Position numbers and translations under genes: made by a program. Of a DNA stretch of 64,000 bases, positions 26,361-35,822 are shown piece by piece. The DNA comes from Variovorax saccharolyticus (GTDB lineage Bacteria > Pseudomonadota > Gammaproteobacteria > Burkholderiales > Burkholderiaceae_C), in contig NZ_JASZYT010000001.1 in the NCBI RefSeq assembly GCF_030316765.1, forward strand, positions 806,001 to 870,000, written 5' to 3'. Numbering within the stretch: the first letter of the stretch is position 1; the number at the start of each line of letters is the position of its first letter. The notes below the pieces were generated by a model. It worked only from the letters and a program-made list of their open reading frames with translations, was not told where the DNA came from and did no database searches.

Positions 26361-27118
26361 CAGCGCAGGTCGACGCGCTGGGCGCCCGCGCTCGACAGGC
26401 ACAGCAGCTGGGCGCGCGGTGGGTGCGCCGCGGCATCCCAGTCGCTCAGCACGACGCGGCGCAGTCCCTGCCCGAGGTCGTGGTTCGCCGGACGGTGCGT
26501 GTGGCCGTGCACCAGCGTGCGGGCGCCGGCCTGCTGCAGCCAGTCGCGCGCGGCATCGGCATCGACATCGGCCCAGACCACGTCGGGGCTGCGCTTGCGG
26601 TCTTCGCTCTGGGCCCGCACCGAACGCGCCAGCGTGCGGCGCTCTTCGAGCGGACGGGCCAGCAGCGCCTGCTGCCATTCGGGTGCGCGCACCTGGGCGC
26701 GAAAGCGCAGGTACTCGGTGTCTTCGAGGCACAGCGCGTCGCCATGGCTCAGCAGCCAGCGCTCGCCGTGCAGCACCAGCACGGTCGGGTCGGCCACCAG
26801 CGTCATGCCGCAGCGCGCCGCGAAATCGGCACCGAGCAGGAAATCGCGATTGCCGTGCATGAAGTAGAGCGGCCGGCGAGCCGACGCCGCCCGCAGCACC
26901 TCGGCGCATTGCGCCTCGAAGCCGGGCAGGGTGGCAGCGTCGTCACCGACCCAGACCTCGAACAGGTCGCCGAGGATGAAGACGGCATCCGCCGGTGTGG
27001 TGTCGAGATAGCCGCGCCAGGCGTCGACGGTGGCCGGCTCCGACGCCTGCAGGTGCAGGTCGGAGATCAGGTCGACCGTGCGCCACGCGGGCGGCGCGAC
27101 GATCTCGGCGAATGCCAT
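26360..27118 (-). CDS. lpxH: UDP-2,3-diacylglucosamine diphosphatase
   Basis: LpxH hydrolyses UDP-2,3-diacylglucosamine to lipid X plus UMP in lipid A synthesis at the inner membrane. The 252-residue protein carries all metallophosphoesterase motifs in order: LISDLHLQ, ILGDLFEVWVGDD, MHGNRDFLLG, LSHGDALCLED and VHGHTHRPANH. The inserted helical lid (about residues 125-165, EYLRFRAQVRAPEWQQALLA) is typical of LpxH. It starts 6 nt after ppiB and overlaps mtfA by one base, making a ppiA-like/ppiB-lpxH-mtfA group. Confidence 0.95.
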   Translation of the reverse strand: MAFAEIVAPPAWRTVDLISDLHLQASEPATVDAWRGYLDTTPADAVFILGDLFEVWVGDDAATLPGFEAQCAEVLRAASARRPLYFMHGNRDFLLGADFAARCGMTLVADPTVLVLHGERWLLSHGDALCLEDTEYLRFRAQVRAPEWQQALLARPLEERRTLARSVRAQSEDRKRSPDVVWADVDADAARDWLQQAGARTLVHGHTHRPANHDLGQGLRRVVLSDWDAAAHPPRAQLLCLSSAGAQRVDLR

Positions 27119-27124
27119 GCCGGC

Positions 27125-27634
27125 TCAGGCCTTGACGACGGCCTTCTCGATCACGACGTCCTCGAGCGGCACGTCGTCGTGGAAGCCCTTGCGGCCGGTC
27201 TTGACGGCCTTGATGCCATCGACGACTTCCTTGCCGCCGACCACCTTGCCGAACACCGCGTAGCCCCAGCCCTGGGCCGACGGTGCCGTGTGGTTCAGGA
27301 AGCCGTTGTCGGCGACGTTGATGAAGAACTGCGCGGTGGCCGAGTGGGGCGCGTTGGTGCGCGCCATGGCGACCGTGTAGTTGTCGTTCTTGAGGCCGTT
27401 GTTGGCTTCGTTCTGGATCTCGGCGCCGGTCGGCTTCTGGCTCATGCCGGGCTCGAAGCCGCCGCCCTGCACCATGAAGCCGGGAATGACGCGGTGGAAC
27501 ACGGTGTTGTCGTAGTGGCCCTTGGTCACGTACTCGAGGAAGTTGGCGACGGTCTTGGGCGCCTTGGCCTCGTCGAGTTCGAGCGTGATGATGCCCTTGT
27601 CCTTGATGTGCAGTTCGACTTGGGGGTTGCTCAT
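27125..27634 (-). CDS. ppiB: Cytoplasmic peptidyl-prolyl cis-trans isomerase (cyclophilin)
   Basis: A 169-residue single-domain cyclophilin without export signal ([20 protein letters not shown]). Catalytic-site elements are [20 protein letters not shown], the [18 protein letters not shown] block and [20 protein letters not shown]. It catalyses proline isomerisation during folding. It lies 16 nt behind a second, exported cyclophilin on the same strand; the two are clearly related and look like an old tandem duplication. Confidence 0.95.
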   Translation of the reverse strand: MSNPQVELHIKDKGIITLELDEAKAPKTVANFLEYVTKGHYDNTVFHRVIPGFMVQGGGFEPGMSQKPTGAEIQNEANNGLKNDNYTVAMARTNAPHSATAQFFINVADNGFLNHTAPSAQGWGYAVFGKVVGGKEVVDGIKAVKTGRKGFHDDVPLEDVVIEKAVVKA

Positions 27635-27650
27635 GGCTGTGTTCCTTTGC

Positions 27651-28238
27651 TTATTTCGCCAGGGTGGCGGACTGGATGGTGATGGTTTCGAGCGGCACGT
27701 CCTGCATGCCGCCCTTGTTGCCGGTGCGCGCGGCGCGGATCTTGTCGACCACCTCGGTGCCGGAGACCACCTTGCCGAACACCGTGTAGCCGTGGCCGTC
27801 GGGGTTGGGTGCGTCGAGCATCGCGTTGTCCTTCACGTTGATGAAGAACTGCGCGGTGGCCGAATTCGGGTCGGAGGTGCGCGCCATGGCGATCGTGTAC
27901 TTGTCGTTCTTGAGGCCGTTCTTGGCCTCGAGCGGGATCGGCGCGCGGGTCGGCTTCTGCTTCAGGTCGGAGGTGAAGCCGCCGCCCTGGATCATGAAGC
28001 CGTCGATGACGCGGTGGAACACCGTGCCGTCGTACTGCTTGTCCTTGACGTACTGCAGGAAGTTGTCGACCGTCTTGGGCGCCTTGTCGGGGGCCAGCTC
28101 GATCACGATGTCGCCGGCCGAGGTGGCGAGCTTGACGCGCGGCGCGTTCTGGGCCCATCCGGGCGCGGCAGTGGCGCCGAGGGCCAGCGTGGCAGCCAGG
28201 GCGAGGGCCCGGCGGCGCGACAGGACTTGTAGATTCAC
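27651..28238 (-). CDS. Exported peptidyl-prolyl cis-trans isomerase (cyclophilin)
   Basis: A 195-residue cyclophilin with an N-terminal signal peptide ([24 protein letters not shown]), so it is probably periplasmic. Core motifs are [40 protein letters not shown] and [20 protein letters not shown]. The start is a GTG giving [12 protein letters not shown]. It was chosen because it directly precedes the basic region of the signal peptide; the longer upstream frame overlaps the TPR gene. The ribosome binding site is weak. Relative to ppiB it has the same core plus the export signal. Confidence 0.9.
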   Translation of the reverse strand: MNLQVLSRRRALALAATLALGATAAPGWAQNAPRVKLATSAGDIVIELAPDKAPKTVDNFLQYVKDKQYDGTVFHRVIDGFMIQGGGFTSDLKQKPTRAPIPLEAKNGLKNDKYTIAMARTSDPNSATAQFFINVKDNAMLDAPNPDGHGYTVFGKVVSGTEVVDKIRAARTGNKGGMQDVPLETITIQSATLAK

Positions 28239-28287
28239 GGGTGGATCGCTTTCGGGTGAGTGCGCCGCAGCGCGTTCTGGAAAGGGG

Positions 28288-28878
28288 TCAGTTGCGCACC
28301 GGCTTGCGCACCGGCGGGGTGGCTGGCGGCAGGGCGTCCGGGGCCGGGGCGCCGAACATCTGGCGCACCAGCGCGAGCTTGGGCGGCACCGTGGCATTGC
28401 CAGCCTCCAGCTTCAGCGCGCGGCCGTAGGACTGGGCGGCCAGGCGCGCGTACACGTCGCCGAGGTTCTCGTGCGCGGTCGCGTAGTCGGGGTTGAGCTT
28501 GATCGCCATCTCGAGCGCGGCGCGCGCCTTGTCGAACTGGCTCTGGGACGCGTAGAGCGCGGCCAGGTTGTTGTAGGGCTCGGGCAGTTCGGGGAAGTCC
28601 TGGGTCAGTGCGGTGAAGACCACCACCGCGTCCGCCTGCTTGCCCTGCTCGGTCAGGATCACGCCGCGCAGGAAGCGCATCTGCGGGTCGCGCGGCTTGC
28701 TGGCGATGTAGGCATCGGCCTTCGCCAGCGCCTCCGCCGCCTTGTTCTGCCGCAGCAGGGTGTTGACGTCGGCGTAGTCGTCGGCCTGGGCGGCGCCGGC
28801 CACCAGGGCGAACAGGAGCGCTGCGACGACGCGGCAGGAGCGGAAATGGAAGAGGGGGGAGGAAGCGGCGTGCTGCAT
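28288..28878 (-). CDS. Exported tetratricopeptide-repeat protein
   Basis: A 196-residue protein. Its hydrophobic export signal (VVAALLFALVAGAAQADD) is followed by about three TPR-like helical pairs, for example FLRGVILTEQGKQADAVVVF, PYNNLAALYASQSQFDKARA and AHENLGDVYARLAAQSYGRA. The C-terminal tail is proline-rich. TPR arrays mediate protein contacts; no enzymatic motif is present. The ATG giving MQHAASSPL was chosen; an upstream ATG would add 39 residues that run through the likely promoter region of the divergent cysS. It precedes the exported cyclophilin by 49 nt and may work in the same envelope-folding context. Confidence 0.82.
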   Translation of the reverse strand: MQHAASSPLFHFRSCRVVAALLFALVAGAAQADDYADVNTLLRQNKAAEALAKADAYIASKPRDPQMRFLRGVILTEQGKQADAVVVFTALTQDFPELPEPYNNLAALYASQSQFDKARAALEMAIKLNPDYATAHENLGDVYARLAAQSYGRALKLEAGNATVPPKLALVRQMFGAPAPDALPPATPPVRKPVRN

Positions 28879-28943
28879 GGAGCCTCGAGAGTAAGAGGAG
28901 ACGGGCCTCGTAAACACGCGGAAAACATCCGGCGGTGGCCGTT

Positions 28944-28949
28944 TATACT
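28944..28949 (+). promoter_or_regulatory. Candidate -10 box for cysS
   Basis: TATACT lies in the 191-nt divergent region, about 120 nt before the cysS ATG. There is no good -35 match at 16-18 nt spacing, so this is tentative. The same AT-rich spot (TTTATA) could serve the minus-strand TPR gene. Confidence 0.3.
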
Positions 28950-29069
28950 GGGCGCCATTGTAGCCGAGGGGGCATTTCCAGCCGCTCGTCGCCACACCCC
29001 CGTCACCCCTGAAAAACCCCCATCGATCGCCCGTTCCGGTACGCGCGCGAATCGACGTTTCCGAGCCTC

Positions 29070-30446
29070 ATGAGTCTTCGCATCTACAACACGCTGTCGC
29101 GTGAACTGGAGGAATTTTCCCCATTGCAGCCGGGCAAGGTGCGCATGTACGTGTGCGGCATGACGGTCTACGACTACTGCCACCTGGGCCATGCCCGCTC
29201 GATGATCGCCTTCGACGTGGTGCAGCGCTGGCTCAAGGCTTCGGGCCTGGCGGTCGATTACGTGCGCAACATCACCGACATCGACGACAAGATCATCCGC
29301 CGCGCGGTCGAGAACGGCGAGAGCATCCGGGCCCTGACCGATCGCATGATCGACGCCCTGCACGAGGATGCCGACGCGCTGGGCATCGAACGGCCTACAC
29401 ACGAGCCGCGCGCGACGGAGTTCATTCCGCAGATGCTCTCGATGATCTCCACGCTCGAGCACAAGGGGCTGGCCTATCGTTCGCCCAACGGCGACGTCAA
29501 TTTTGCGGTGCGCAAGTTCCCCGGCTACGGCAAGCTGAGCGGCAAGTCGCTCGACGAACTGCATGCCGGCGAGCGCGTCGCCGTGCTCGACGGCAAGGAC
29601 GACCCGCTCGACCCGGTGCTCTGGAAGAGCGCCAAGGCCACCGAGCCCGAAGAGGTGAAGTGGGCGAGCGAATTCGGCCCCGGGCGGCCCGGCTGGCACA
29701 TCGAGTGCTCGGCCATGGCCTGCCAGCTGCTCGGCGAGACGCTGGACATCCATGGCGGCGGCGCCGACTTGCAGTTTCCGCACCACGAGAACGAGATCGC
29801 CCAGAGTGAAGGTGCCACCGGCAAGCCGCTGGCCCGCACCTGGATGCACAACGGCTTCATCAACATCGACGACGAGAAGATGTCCAAGAGCCTGGGCAAC
29901 TTCTTCCTGATCCGCGACGTGCTGAAGGAGTTCGATGCCGAGACCATCCGCTTCTTTGTCGTCCGGGCCCACTATCGCAGCCCGCTCAACTACAGCGACG
30001 TGCACCTCAACGATGCACGCAATTCGCTGCGACGGCTCTACAACGCGCTGGCCCTGGTGCCGGCCTTGCCGGTGGCGATCGACTGGAACAACGCCCATGC
30101 CGCGCGCTTCAAGGCGGCGATGGACGAGGACTTCGGCACCCCCGAGGCGGTGGCCGTGCTGTTCGACCTGGCCGGTGAAGTCAACCGCACCCAATCGCGC
30201 GAGACCGCGGGCCTGCTGAAAGCCCTGGCGGCCTGCCTGAACCTGCTGCAATCCGACCCGCAGGCTTTCCTGCAGGCCGGCAGCACGCTCGACGAGGCGA
30301 CCATCCAGGCCCTGATCAAGCAGCGTGCCGACGCCAAGGCGGCGAAGAATTTCGCCGAGGCCGACCGCATCCGCAACGAACTGCTGGCCCAGGGCATCGT
30401 GCTGAAGGACTCGGCGAGCGGCACCACCTGGACCTCGGCGCAGTGA
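29070..30446 (+). CDS. cysS: Cysteinyl-tRNA synthetase
   Basis: Charges tRNA-Cys. The 458-residue class I synthetase shows the zinc cysteine and HIGH-like motif in [20 protein letters not shown], the [15 protein letters not shown] zinc site, [20 protein letters not shown], and the KMSKS loop in [18 protein letters not shown]. The helical anticodon-binding domain occupies the C-terminal third. Length is normal. The AlkA-like gene overlaps the last 4 nt (GTGA). Confidence 0.98.
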   Translation: MSLRIYNTLSRELEEFSPLQPGKVRMYVCGMTVYDYCHLGHARSMIAFDVVQRWLKASGLAVDYVRNITDIDDKIIRRAVENGESIRALTDRMIDALHEDADALGIERPTHEPRATEFIPQMLSMISTLEHKGLAYRSPNGDVNFAVRKFPGYGKLSGKSLDELHAGERVAVLDGKDDPLDPVLWKSAKATEPEEVKWASEFGPGRPGWHIECSAMACQLLGETLDIHGGGADLQFPHHENEIAQSEGATGKPLARTWMHNGFINIDDEKMSKSLGNFFLIRDVLKEFDAETIRFFVVRAHYRSPLNYSDVHLNDARNSLRRLYNALALVPALPVAIDWNNAHAARFKAAMDEDFGTPEAVAVLFDLAGEVNRTQSRETAGLLKALAACLNLLQSDPQAFLQAGSTLDEATIQALIKQRADAKAAKNFAEADRIRNELLAQGIVLKDSASGTTWTSAQ

Positions 30447-31114
30447 GCGCCGCCGCCCGAACCATGGCCGCTGCCAGGGAGCCGATCGTCCAGGTCTTCA
30501 CGCCCGACTACTGGGAGGAGGCCTGCAGGCACCTGGCGCGCAAAGACCGCGTCATGAAGCGGCTCATTCCGCGCTTCGGCGACGTTCGCCTGGAGTCGCG
30601 CGGCGACGCCTTCACGACTCTGGCGCGCAGCATCGTCGGCCAGCAGGTGTCGGTCAAGGCGGCCCAGACCGTCTGGAGCCGCTTCCTCGAACTGCCGCGC
30701 AAGCTGACGCCGGCCAGCGTGCTGAAGCTCAAGGTCGACGACATGCGTGCCGCCGGCCTGTCGGTGCGCAAGGTCGAGTACCTGGTCGACCTGGCGATCC
30801 ACTTCGACTCGGGCGCGGTGCACGTCAACGCCTGGGACGGCATGTCCGACGAGATGATCATCGCGGAACTGGTCGCGATCCGCGGAATCTCACGCTGGAC
30901 CGCCGAGATGTTCCTGATTTTTCACCTGATGCGGCCCAACGTGCTGCCGCTCGACGACCCGGGGCTGATCACCGGCATCAGCCAGAACTATTTTTCCGGC
31001 GATCCGGTCAGCCGCAGCGACGCCCGCGAGGTCGCAGCCGCCTGGGCGCCGTATTGCAGTGTCGCGACTTGGTATATTTGGCGATCGCTCGACCCGCTAC
31101 CGGTCGCATATTGA
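30443..31114 (+). CDS. DNA-3-methyladenine glycosylase, AlkA/HhH-GPD type
   Basis: A 223-residue base-excision glycosylase. The helix-hairpin-helix is [20 protein letters not shown], followed by the catalytic aspartate region [13 protein letters not shown]. The upstream [20 protein letters not shown] and the [16 protein letters not shown] segment are typical of AlkA relatives. It has no iron-sulphur cluster cysteines and no N-terminal AlkA beta-domain, so it is the short glycosylase-only form. It would remove alkylated purines. The GTG start overlapping the cysS stop is preferred for coupling; an ATG 7 codons later is the alternative. Confidence 0.88.
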   Translation: MSAAARTMAAAREPIVQVFTPDYWEEACRHLARKDRVMKRLIPRFGDVRLESRGDAFTTLARSIVGQQVSVKAAQTVWSRFLELPRKLTPASVLKLKVDDMRAAGLSVRKVEYLVDLAIHFDSGAVHVNAWDGMSDEMIIAELVAIRGISRWTAEMFLIFHLMRPNVLPLDDPGLITGISQNYFSGDPVSRSDAREVAAAWAPYCSVATWYIWRSLDPLPVAY

Positions 31115-31130
31115 ATAACAGGAGAAGACG

Positions 31131-32111
31131 TTGGCGAAACGAACCTTTCTCGACTTCGAGCAGCCCGTGGCCGAGCTCGAAAGCAAGATCGAAGAACTGC
31201 GTTATGTCCAGACCGAATCGGCGGTCGACATCTCTGAAGAAATCGATCAGCTGGGCAAGAAGAGCCTGCAGCTCACCAAGGATATCTACAGCGACCTGAC
31301 GCCCTGGCAGATCACCAAGATCGCCCGGCATCCGGAGCGCCCGTACACGCTCGACTACGTGAACGAGATCTTCACCGATTTCGTCGAACTCCACGGCGAC
31401 CGGCATTTCTCGGACGACCTCTCGATCGTCGGCGGCCTGGCCCGCTTCAACGGCACGCCCTGCATGGTGCTGGGCCACCAGAAGGGCCGCGACACCAAGG
31501 AGCGCACCGCGCGCAACTTCGGCATGAGCAAGCCCGAGGGCTACCGCAAGGCGCTGCGGCTCATGAAGACAGCCGAGAAGTTCAAGCTGCCGGTCTTCAC
31601 CTTCGTCGACACGCCCGGTGCCTACCCGGGCATCGACGCCGAGGAGCGCGGCCAGTCCGAGGCCATCGGCCGCAACATCTTCGAGATGGCGCAGCTCGAG
31701 GTGCCGATCATCGTCACGATCATCGGCGAGGGCGGCTCCGGCGGCGCGCTGGCGATCTCGGTCGGTGACCAGCTGGTGATGCTGCAGTACTCGATCTACT
31801 CGGTGATCAGCCCCGAAGGCTGCGCCTCGATCCTCTGGAAGACCAGCGATCGGGCGCAGGAAGCGGCCGACGCGCTGGGCATCACGGCGCACCGCCTCAA
31901 GGCGCTGGGCCTGGTCGACAAGATCGTCAACGAACCGGTCGGCGGCGCCCACCGCGACCATCGCCAGATGGCCGCCTTCCTCAAGCGGGCGCTCAACGAT
32001 TCCTTCCGCCAGGTGGGCGACATGTCGGTCAAGGACCTGCTGAACCGCCGCTACGAGCGGCTGCAGAGCTACGGCCGCTTCGCCGATACCAAGGCCGACA
32101 GCAGCAAGTAG
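31131..32111 (+). CDS. accA: Acetyl-CoA carboxylase, carboxyltransferase alpha subunit
   Basis: AccA and AccD transfer the carboxyl group from carboxybiotin to acetyl-CoA, the first step of fatty acid synthesis. The 326-residue protein begins [20 protein letters not shown]. It shows the carboxyltransferase core [37 protein letters not shown] and [12 protein letters not shown]. The start is a TTG: the ribosome binding site AGGAGA ends 6 nt before it, and no other start fits that spacing and the family N-terminus. It lies 16 nt behind the glycosylase and 19 nt before tilS. Confidence 0.97.
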   Translation: MAKRTFLDFEQPVAELESKIEELRYVQTESAVDISEEIDQLGKKSLQLTKDIYSDLTPWQITKIARHPERPYTLDYVNEIFTDFVELHGDRHFSDDLSIVGGLARFNGTPCMVLGHQKGRDTKERTARNFGMSKPEGYRKALRLMKTAEKFKLPVFTFVDTPGAYPGIDAEERGQSEAIGRNIFEMAQLEVPIIVTIIGEGGSGGALAISVGDQLVMLQYSIYSVISPEGCASILWKTSDRAQEAADALGITAHRLKALGLVDKIVNEPVGGAHRDHRQMAAFLKRALNDSFRQVGDMSVKDLLNRRYERLQSYGRFADTKADSSK

Positions 32112-32130
32112 GGCGCGGAGCGCCGGAAGC

Positions 32131-33084
32131 ATGGAAAATCCGGCGGCCCAGGCCCTTGCGTCCTGGGCGGAGGCTCCGTTGCCGCTGGCCATCGCCTACA
32201 GCGGCGGCGCCGACTCGACCGCGCTGCTGCATGCGGCCGCTGCCCGCTGGCCGGGGCGGGTGCACGCGCTGCACGTGCACCACGGGCTGCAGCAGGCGGC
32301 CGATGGCTTCGAAGCCCACTGCGTCGCTGCCTGCGCAGCGCTCGGCGTCCCCTTGCATTCGGGCCGTGTCGATGCCCGTCATGCGGCCGGCGAGAGTCCC
32401 GAGGATGCCGCCCGCCGGGCCCGTTACGCCACCCTGGCGACGCTGGCGTTGGCCCAGGGCCTGCGGCACGTGGCGCTGGCGCAGCACGCCGACGATCAGG
32501 TCGAGACCATGCTGATCGCGCTCAGCCGCGGTGCCGGACTCGACGGCCTGGCCGGGATGCCGCGCCAGATCGCGCGCCACGGCGTGAGCTTCCATCGCCC
32601 GCTGCTGGAAGTGCATGCCGAGGCGCTGCGCGCCTGGCTGGCCGCGGCTGGCGTGGCCCATGTCGACGATCCGACCAATGCCGAACTGCGCTACACCCGC
32701 AACCGCATCCGCGGGCAGGTGCTGCCGGCGCTCGGGCTGGCGCTGCCGCAGTTCCGTGAGACCTTCGCCCGCTCGGCGCGCAATGCGGCCCGGGCCTCGG
32801 CCCTCTTGGCCGAGGTCGCCGCGGCGGATCTTGCGGCAGCCGGCTCGCCGCCGGCGCTGGCGGTCCTGCGCGCGCTGTCGCCGGAGCGGCTCGCGAACGC
32901 CTTGCGCCACTGGCTCAAGCGCGACCACGCAGCGGTGCCGAGCGAGGCCCAGTTGCAGGAACTGCTGAACCAGATCGCGGCCTGCGGCACGCGCGGCCAC
33001 CATATCCGCCTCAAGATCGCGGCCGGAAGGGTCGAGCGCGAGGGCCCGGTGCTGCGTTGGTACAATGCTTCGCCCTTGTCGTAG
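32131..33084 (+). CDS. tilS: tRNA(Ile)-lysidine synthase
   Basis: TilS converts cytidine-34 of the CAU-anticodon isoleucine tRNA to lysidine. The 317-residue protein has the PP-loop IAYSGGADSTALLHAA near residue 20 and the LQHADDQ-type motif ALAQHADDQVETMLIALSRG. HVDDPTNAELRYTRNRIRGQ, which recognises the substrate, follows. The C-terminal extension of E. coli TilS is missing or short, which is common in betaproteobacteria. An extended -10 box for lysC lies in its last codons. Confidence 0.94.
   Translation: MENPAAQALASWAEAPLPLAIAYSGGADSTALLHAAAARWPGRVHALHVHHGLQQAADGFEAHCVAACAALGVPLHSGRVDARHAAGESPEDAARRARYATLATLALAQGLRHVALAQHADDQVETMLIALSRGAGLDGLAGMPRQIARHGVSFHRPLLEVHAEALRAWLAAAGVAHVDDPTNAELRYTRNRIRGQVLPALGLALPQFRETFARSARNAARASALLAEVAAADLAAAGSPPALAVLRALSPERLANALRHWLKRDHAAVPSEAQLQELLNQIAACGTRGHHIRLKIAAGRVEREGPVLRWYNASPLS
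33058..33066 (+). promoter_or_regulatory. Extended -10 promoter candidate for lysC
   Basis: TGGTACAAT is an extended -10 element (TG-N-TACAAT) inside the 3' end of tilS. It would start a transcript near 33073 with a leader of about 80 nt before lysC. No clear -35 box is seen, as is acceptable for extended -10 promoters. Confidence 0.4.
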
Positions 33085-33153
33085 CCCGCAGCCCAAGCGC
33101 TGAATTCGGCCGGCCCTTCGGGCATCCGACTCTTTCTCTTTGACTTTTCACCG

Positions 33154-34422
33154 ATGGCATTGATCGTTCATAAATACGGCGGCACGTCGATGGGCTCTAC
33201 CGAGCGCATCCGGAATGTCGCCAAACGCGTTGCCAAGTGGGCGCGCGCCGGCCATCAGATGGTCGTGGTCCCGAGCGCCATGAGCGGCGAGACCAATCGC
33301 CTGCTTGGCCTGGCCAAGGAACTGGCGCCCGCCAGCCCCGGCGCCGACCACAACCGCGAACTCGACATGCTGGCCTCCACCGGCGAACAGGCTTCGTCCG
33401 CCCTGCTGGCGATCGCGCTGCAGGCCGAGGGCCTGCAGGCGGTGAGCTACGCGGGCTGGCAGGTCCAGGTCAAGACCGACAGTGCCTACACCAAGGCGCG
33501 CATCGAGAGCATCGACGACGCGCGCGTGCGTGCCGACCTCGACGCCGGCCGCGTGGTGGTCATCACCGGCTTCCAGGGCGTGGACGAGGGCGGCAACATC
33601 ACCACCCTCGGTCGCGGCGGCAGCGACACCTCGGCGGTGGCGATCGCGGCGGCGCTGAAGGCCCATGAGTGCCTGACCTTCACCGACGTCGACGGCGTCT
33701 ACACCACCGACCCGCGCGTCGAGCCCGACGCCCGCCGGCTGAAGACCGTGAGCTTCGAGGAGATGCTCGAGATGGCGAGCCTGGGCTCCAAGGTGCTGCA
33801 GATCCGCTCGGTCGAATTCGCCGGCAAGTACAAGGTGCCGCTGCGCGTGCTGTCCAGCTTCACGCCCTGGGACATCGACATCGAGGAAGAAGCCAAGTCC
33901 GGCACCCTCATCACTTTCGAGGAAGACGAAAACATGGAAAAAGCCGTCGTATCCGGCATTGCCTTCAACCGCGACGAGGCCAAGATCTCGGTGCTCGGCG
34001 TGCCCGACAAGCCGGGTATCGCGTACCACATCCTCGGTGCGGTGGCCGACGCCAACATCGAGGTCGACGTCATCATCCAGAACCTGAGCAAGGACGGCCG
34101 CACCGACTTCAGCTTCACGGTGCACCGCAACGACTACGCCCGCGCGGTCGATCTGCTCAAGGCCAAGGTGCTGCCGACGCTGGGCGCGGCCGACATCGTC
34201 GGCGACACCAAGATCTGCAAGGTCAGCATCGTCGGCATCGGCATGCGCAGCCACGTCGGCGTGGCGAGCAAGATGTTCCGCGTGCTGAGCGAAGAGGGCA
34301 TCAACATCCAGATGATCTCGACCAGCGAGATCAAGACCTCGGTCGTGATCGACGAGAAATACATGGAGCTCGCGGTCCGGGCGTTGCACAAAGCCTTCGA
34401 TCTGGACCAACCCGAGAGCTGA
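33154..34422 (+). CDS. lysC: Aspartate kinase (aspartokinase)
   Basis: Phosphorylates aspartate, the first step to lysine, methionine and threonine. The 422-residue protein has the kinase signature MALIVHKYGGTSMGSTERIR and ATP-site elements ITTLGRGGSDTSAVAIAAAL and FTDVDGVYTTDPR. Two ACT regulatory domains occupy the C-terminal third (VSILGVPDKPGIA-like VLGVPDKPGIAYHILGAVAD and VSIVGIGMRSHVGVASKMFR). This is the monofunctional, feedback-regulated class. A methionine at the start of the ACT part (MEKAVVSGIAF, codon at 33934) could allow a separate regulatory subunit as in alpha2beta2 aspartokinases, but I see no strong ribosome binding site for it. Confidence 0.97.
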   Translation: MALIVHKYGGTSMGSTERIRNVAKRVAKWARAGHQMVVVPSAMSGETNRLLGLAKELAPASPGADHNRELDMLASTGEQASSALLAIALQAEGLQAVSYAGWQVQVKTDSAYTKARIESIDDARVRADLDAGRVVVITGFQGVDEGGNITTLGRGGSDTSAVAIAAALKAHECLTFTDVDGVYTTDPRVEPDARRLKTVSFEEMLEMASLGSKVLQIRSVEFAGKYKVPLRVLSSFTPWDIDIEEEAKSGTLITFEEDENMEKAVVSGIAFNRDEAKISVLGVPDKPGIAYHILGAVADANIEVDVIIQNLSKDGRTDFSFTVHRNDYARAVDLLKAKVLPTLGAADIVGDTKICKVSIVGIGMRSHVGVASKMFRVLSEEGINIQMISTSEIKTSVVIDEKYMELAVRALHKAFDLDQPES

Positions 34423-34425
34423 ACG

Positions 34426-34434
34426 TGGCATAAT
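34426..34434 (+). promoter_or_regulatory. Extended -10 promoter for tRNA-Ser
   Basis: TGGCATAAT (TG-N-CATAAT) ends 10 nt before the mature tRNA 5' end, just behind the lysC stop. The expected start (~34441) gives a very short 5' leader, as is usual for tRNA genes. A -35 box is not evident. Confidence 0.5.
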
Positions 34435-34444
34435 CGACGGCTCA

Positions 34445-34537
34445 GGAACTGTGACCGAGTGGCCGAAGGTGCTCCCCTGCTAAGGGAGTATGGGGTGTAG
34501 AGCCTCATCGAGGGTTCGAATCCCTCCGGTTCCGCCA
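34445..34537 (+). tRNA. tRNA-Ser (anticodon GCU)
   Basis: A complete 93-nt serine tRNA including encoded CCA. The acceptor stem pairs GGAACTG with CGGTTCC, followed by discriminator G. The anticodon stem CTCCC/GGGAG holds the loop CTGCTAA with anticodon GCT at 34479-34481. A long variable arm typical of class II tRNAs follows, and the T-loop is TTCGAAT. It reads AGC and AGU codons. A short-leader promoter precedes it and an intrinsic terminator follows. Confidence 0.98.
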
Positions 34538-34562
34538 GACATCGTCCAAGACGATCCCGAAA

Positions 34563-34595
34563 AGCCCCGACGCTGACTCAGCGCCGGGGCTTTTT
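34563..34595 (+). terminator. Intrinsic terminator after tRNA-Ser (possibly bidirectional)
   Basis: AGCCCCG and CGCTGA pair with TCAGCG and CGGGGCT around a tiny loop, with one bulged mismatch, followed by TTTTTC. The AAAA just upstream gives TTTT on the other strand, so it could stop transcription from both sides. Confidence 0.9.
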
Positions 34596-34707
34596 CTTTG
34601 GGAGCGCCTCCATAATCGCCTTGCGAACCCCGGGCCGATGCCGGTCCGGCCAGGCACCGCCCAGGGTGTCGGGTGGGGAGCCAGGAGGGCGCCACAGCGC
34701 GATCCGG

Positions 34708-35265
34708 ATGCGTGCATCGAACATTGAACCGGCATGGAACGGCGTCTCGAAGTTCCTGCACTGGCTGGTTGCGCTGCTGATCTTCACGCAGTTCGCGCTC
34801 GGCTGGCTGGCCGCGACCTGGCGGTTGTCGCCGACCAAGCTCGAGCTCTTCGTCTGGCACAAGTCGGTCGGCATGGTGGTGCTGGGGCTCGTCGTCCTGC
34901 GGCTCGCATGGCGGCTGGCCACCCGCGCGCCGCCGCTTCCGGCCGGCATGCCGGGCTGGGAGCGGGCCGCGGCTCGCACCAGCCACGTGCTGCTCTACGT
35001 CGCCATGCTCGGCATGCCGATCACCGGCTGGGTCGTCAGCTCCGCCTCGGGCGTGCCGTTCCGGGTCTTCCGGCGCATCGCGCTGCCTTCGATCGCGCCG
35101 GTCGACAAGCACATCGCCGATGTCGCGTCGCTCGTGCATCTCTGGCTGGGCCTGCTGCTGGCGGCGCTCCTGCTGGTGCACATCGGGGCGGCACTGCGCC
35201 ACCACTTCATCCAGAGGGACGAGGTGCTGATCCGCATGCTGCCGGCAAGGAGGCTGCCGAAATGA
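34708..35265 (+). CDS. Cytochrome b561
   Basis: A 185-residue, four-helix membrane cytochrome of the bacterial b561 family. Candidate haem-ligating histidines are visible in FLHWLVALLIFTQFALGWL, LFVWHKSVGMVVLGLVV, SLVHLWLGLLLAALLLVHIG and the following RHHF. It passes electrons between quinols and periplasmic partners or superoxide. The start giving MRASNIEPAWNG was preferred because it matches the usual short N-terminus; the AGGAGG at 34683 lies too far upstream (about 20 nt) to be decisive. yceI follows with an ATGA overlap, the familiar b561-YceI pairing. Confidence 0.92.
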   Translation: MRASNIEPAWNGVSKFLHWLVALLIFTQFALGWLAATWRLSPTKLELFVWHKSVGMVVLGLVVLRLAWRLATRAPPLPAGMPGWERAAARTSHVLLYVAMLGMPITGWVVSSASGVPFRVFRRIALPSIAPVDKHIADVASLVHLWLGLLLAALLLVHIGAALRHHFIQRDEVLIRMLPARRLPK

Positions 35266-35822
35266 AATGGCCGGCCCGTGTCCTCGTGCTGCTTGCCTCG
35301 GCCGCTTTCGGGGTCGTCCACGCGACCGACTGGCGCATGGATCCCTCGGCCAGCCGCCTGGAGTTCATCGCCAGGTTCGAGACCGTGCCGGCGCCGGGTG
35401 TGTTCAAGGACTTCGACGTCCGTGCCCGCTTCGACCCGCAGTCGCCCGCCGACGGCCGGCTCGATGTGTTCATCCGGGTGGCCGGTGCGGACATGGCCAG
35501 TGCCGACATCAACAAGGCGATCGCCGGGGCCGAGTGGTTCGACGTCGCCAGGTACCCGCAGGCGGAGTTCCGCGCCACCGAGATCGCGCGGGCCGCTCAA
35601 CGCTTCGTGGCGCGCGGCACCTTGACGCTGAAGGGCGTGCAGCAGCCGGTCGAGGTGCCTTTCGAATGGACCCCGGCCGGCGAGGGCGCGACGATGGTCG
35701 GCGAGTTCGTGGTCAAGCGGGCGCCGTTTCGTATCGGCACCGGCGAATGGGCGGCGACCGACGTGATCGGCCCCGATGTGGTGATCAAGTTCCGCGTCCG
35801 TCTGCGCAAGGCCGAGCGATGA
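35262..35822 (+). CDS. yceI: YceI-family periplasmic protein
   Basis: A 186-residue secreted protein. Its signal peptide (MKWPARVLVLLASAAFGVVH, cut near ATD) is followed by a YceI lipocalin-like barrel: DWRMDPSASRLEFIARFETV, GADMASADINKAIAGAEWFD and ARGTLTLKGVQQPVEVPFEW. Members bind polyisoprenoid lipids such as ubiquinone-8. The ribosome binding site AAGGAGG lies 8 nt before the ATG. It is coupled to the cytochrome b561 gene upstream and to a second YceI-like lipoprotein gene downstream by 4-nt overlaps. Confidence 0.92.
   Translation: MKWPARVLVLLASAAFGVVHATDWRMDPSASRLEFIARFETVPAPGVFKDFDVRARFDPQSPADGRLDVFIRVAGADMASADINKAIAGAEWFDVARYPQAEFRATEIARAAQRFVARGTLTLKGVQQPVEVPFEWTPAGEGATMVGEFVVKRAPFRIGTGEWAATDVIGPDVVIKFRVRLRKAER

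Noticed and set aside
22690-26436. A 1,248-codon minus-strand open frame across the DUF349 and mtfA genes
   Set aside because: It is antisense to a gene with clear DUF349 repeats and runs out of frame through mtfA. No start signal or domain is visible.
27125-28238. Two adjacent cyclophilins as a recent duplication
   Set aside because: The proteins share the core but differ throughout and one is exported. Such pairs are familiar in this bacterial group, so this is an old, ordinary arrangement.
33934-34422. Separate internal start producing an aspartokinase beta subunit
   Set aside because: An ATG exists at the right domain border, but there is no strong ribosome binding site. It is mentioned only as a possibility in the lysC entry.
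34445-34620. tRNA-Ser as an integration site for a mobile element
   Set aside because: No integrase, no repeated tRNA 3' end and no change of gene type downstream; ordinary chromosomal genes follow.
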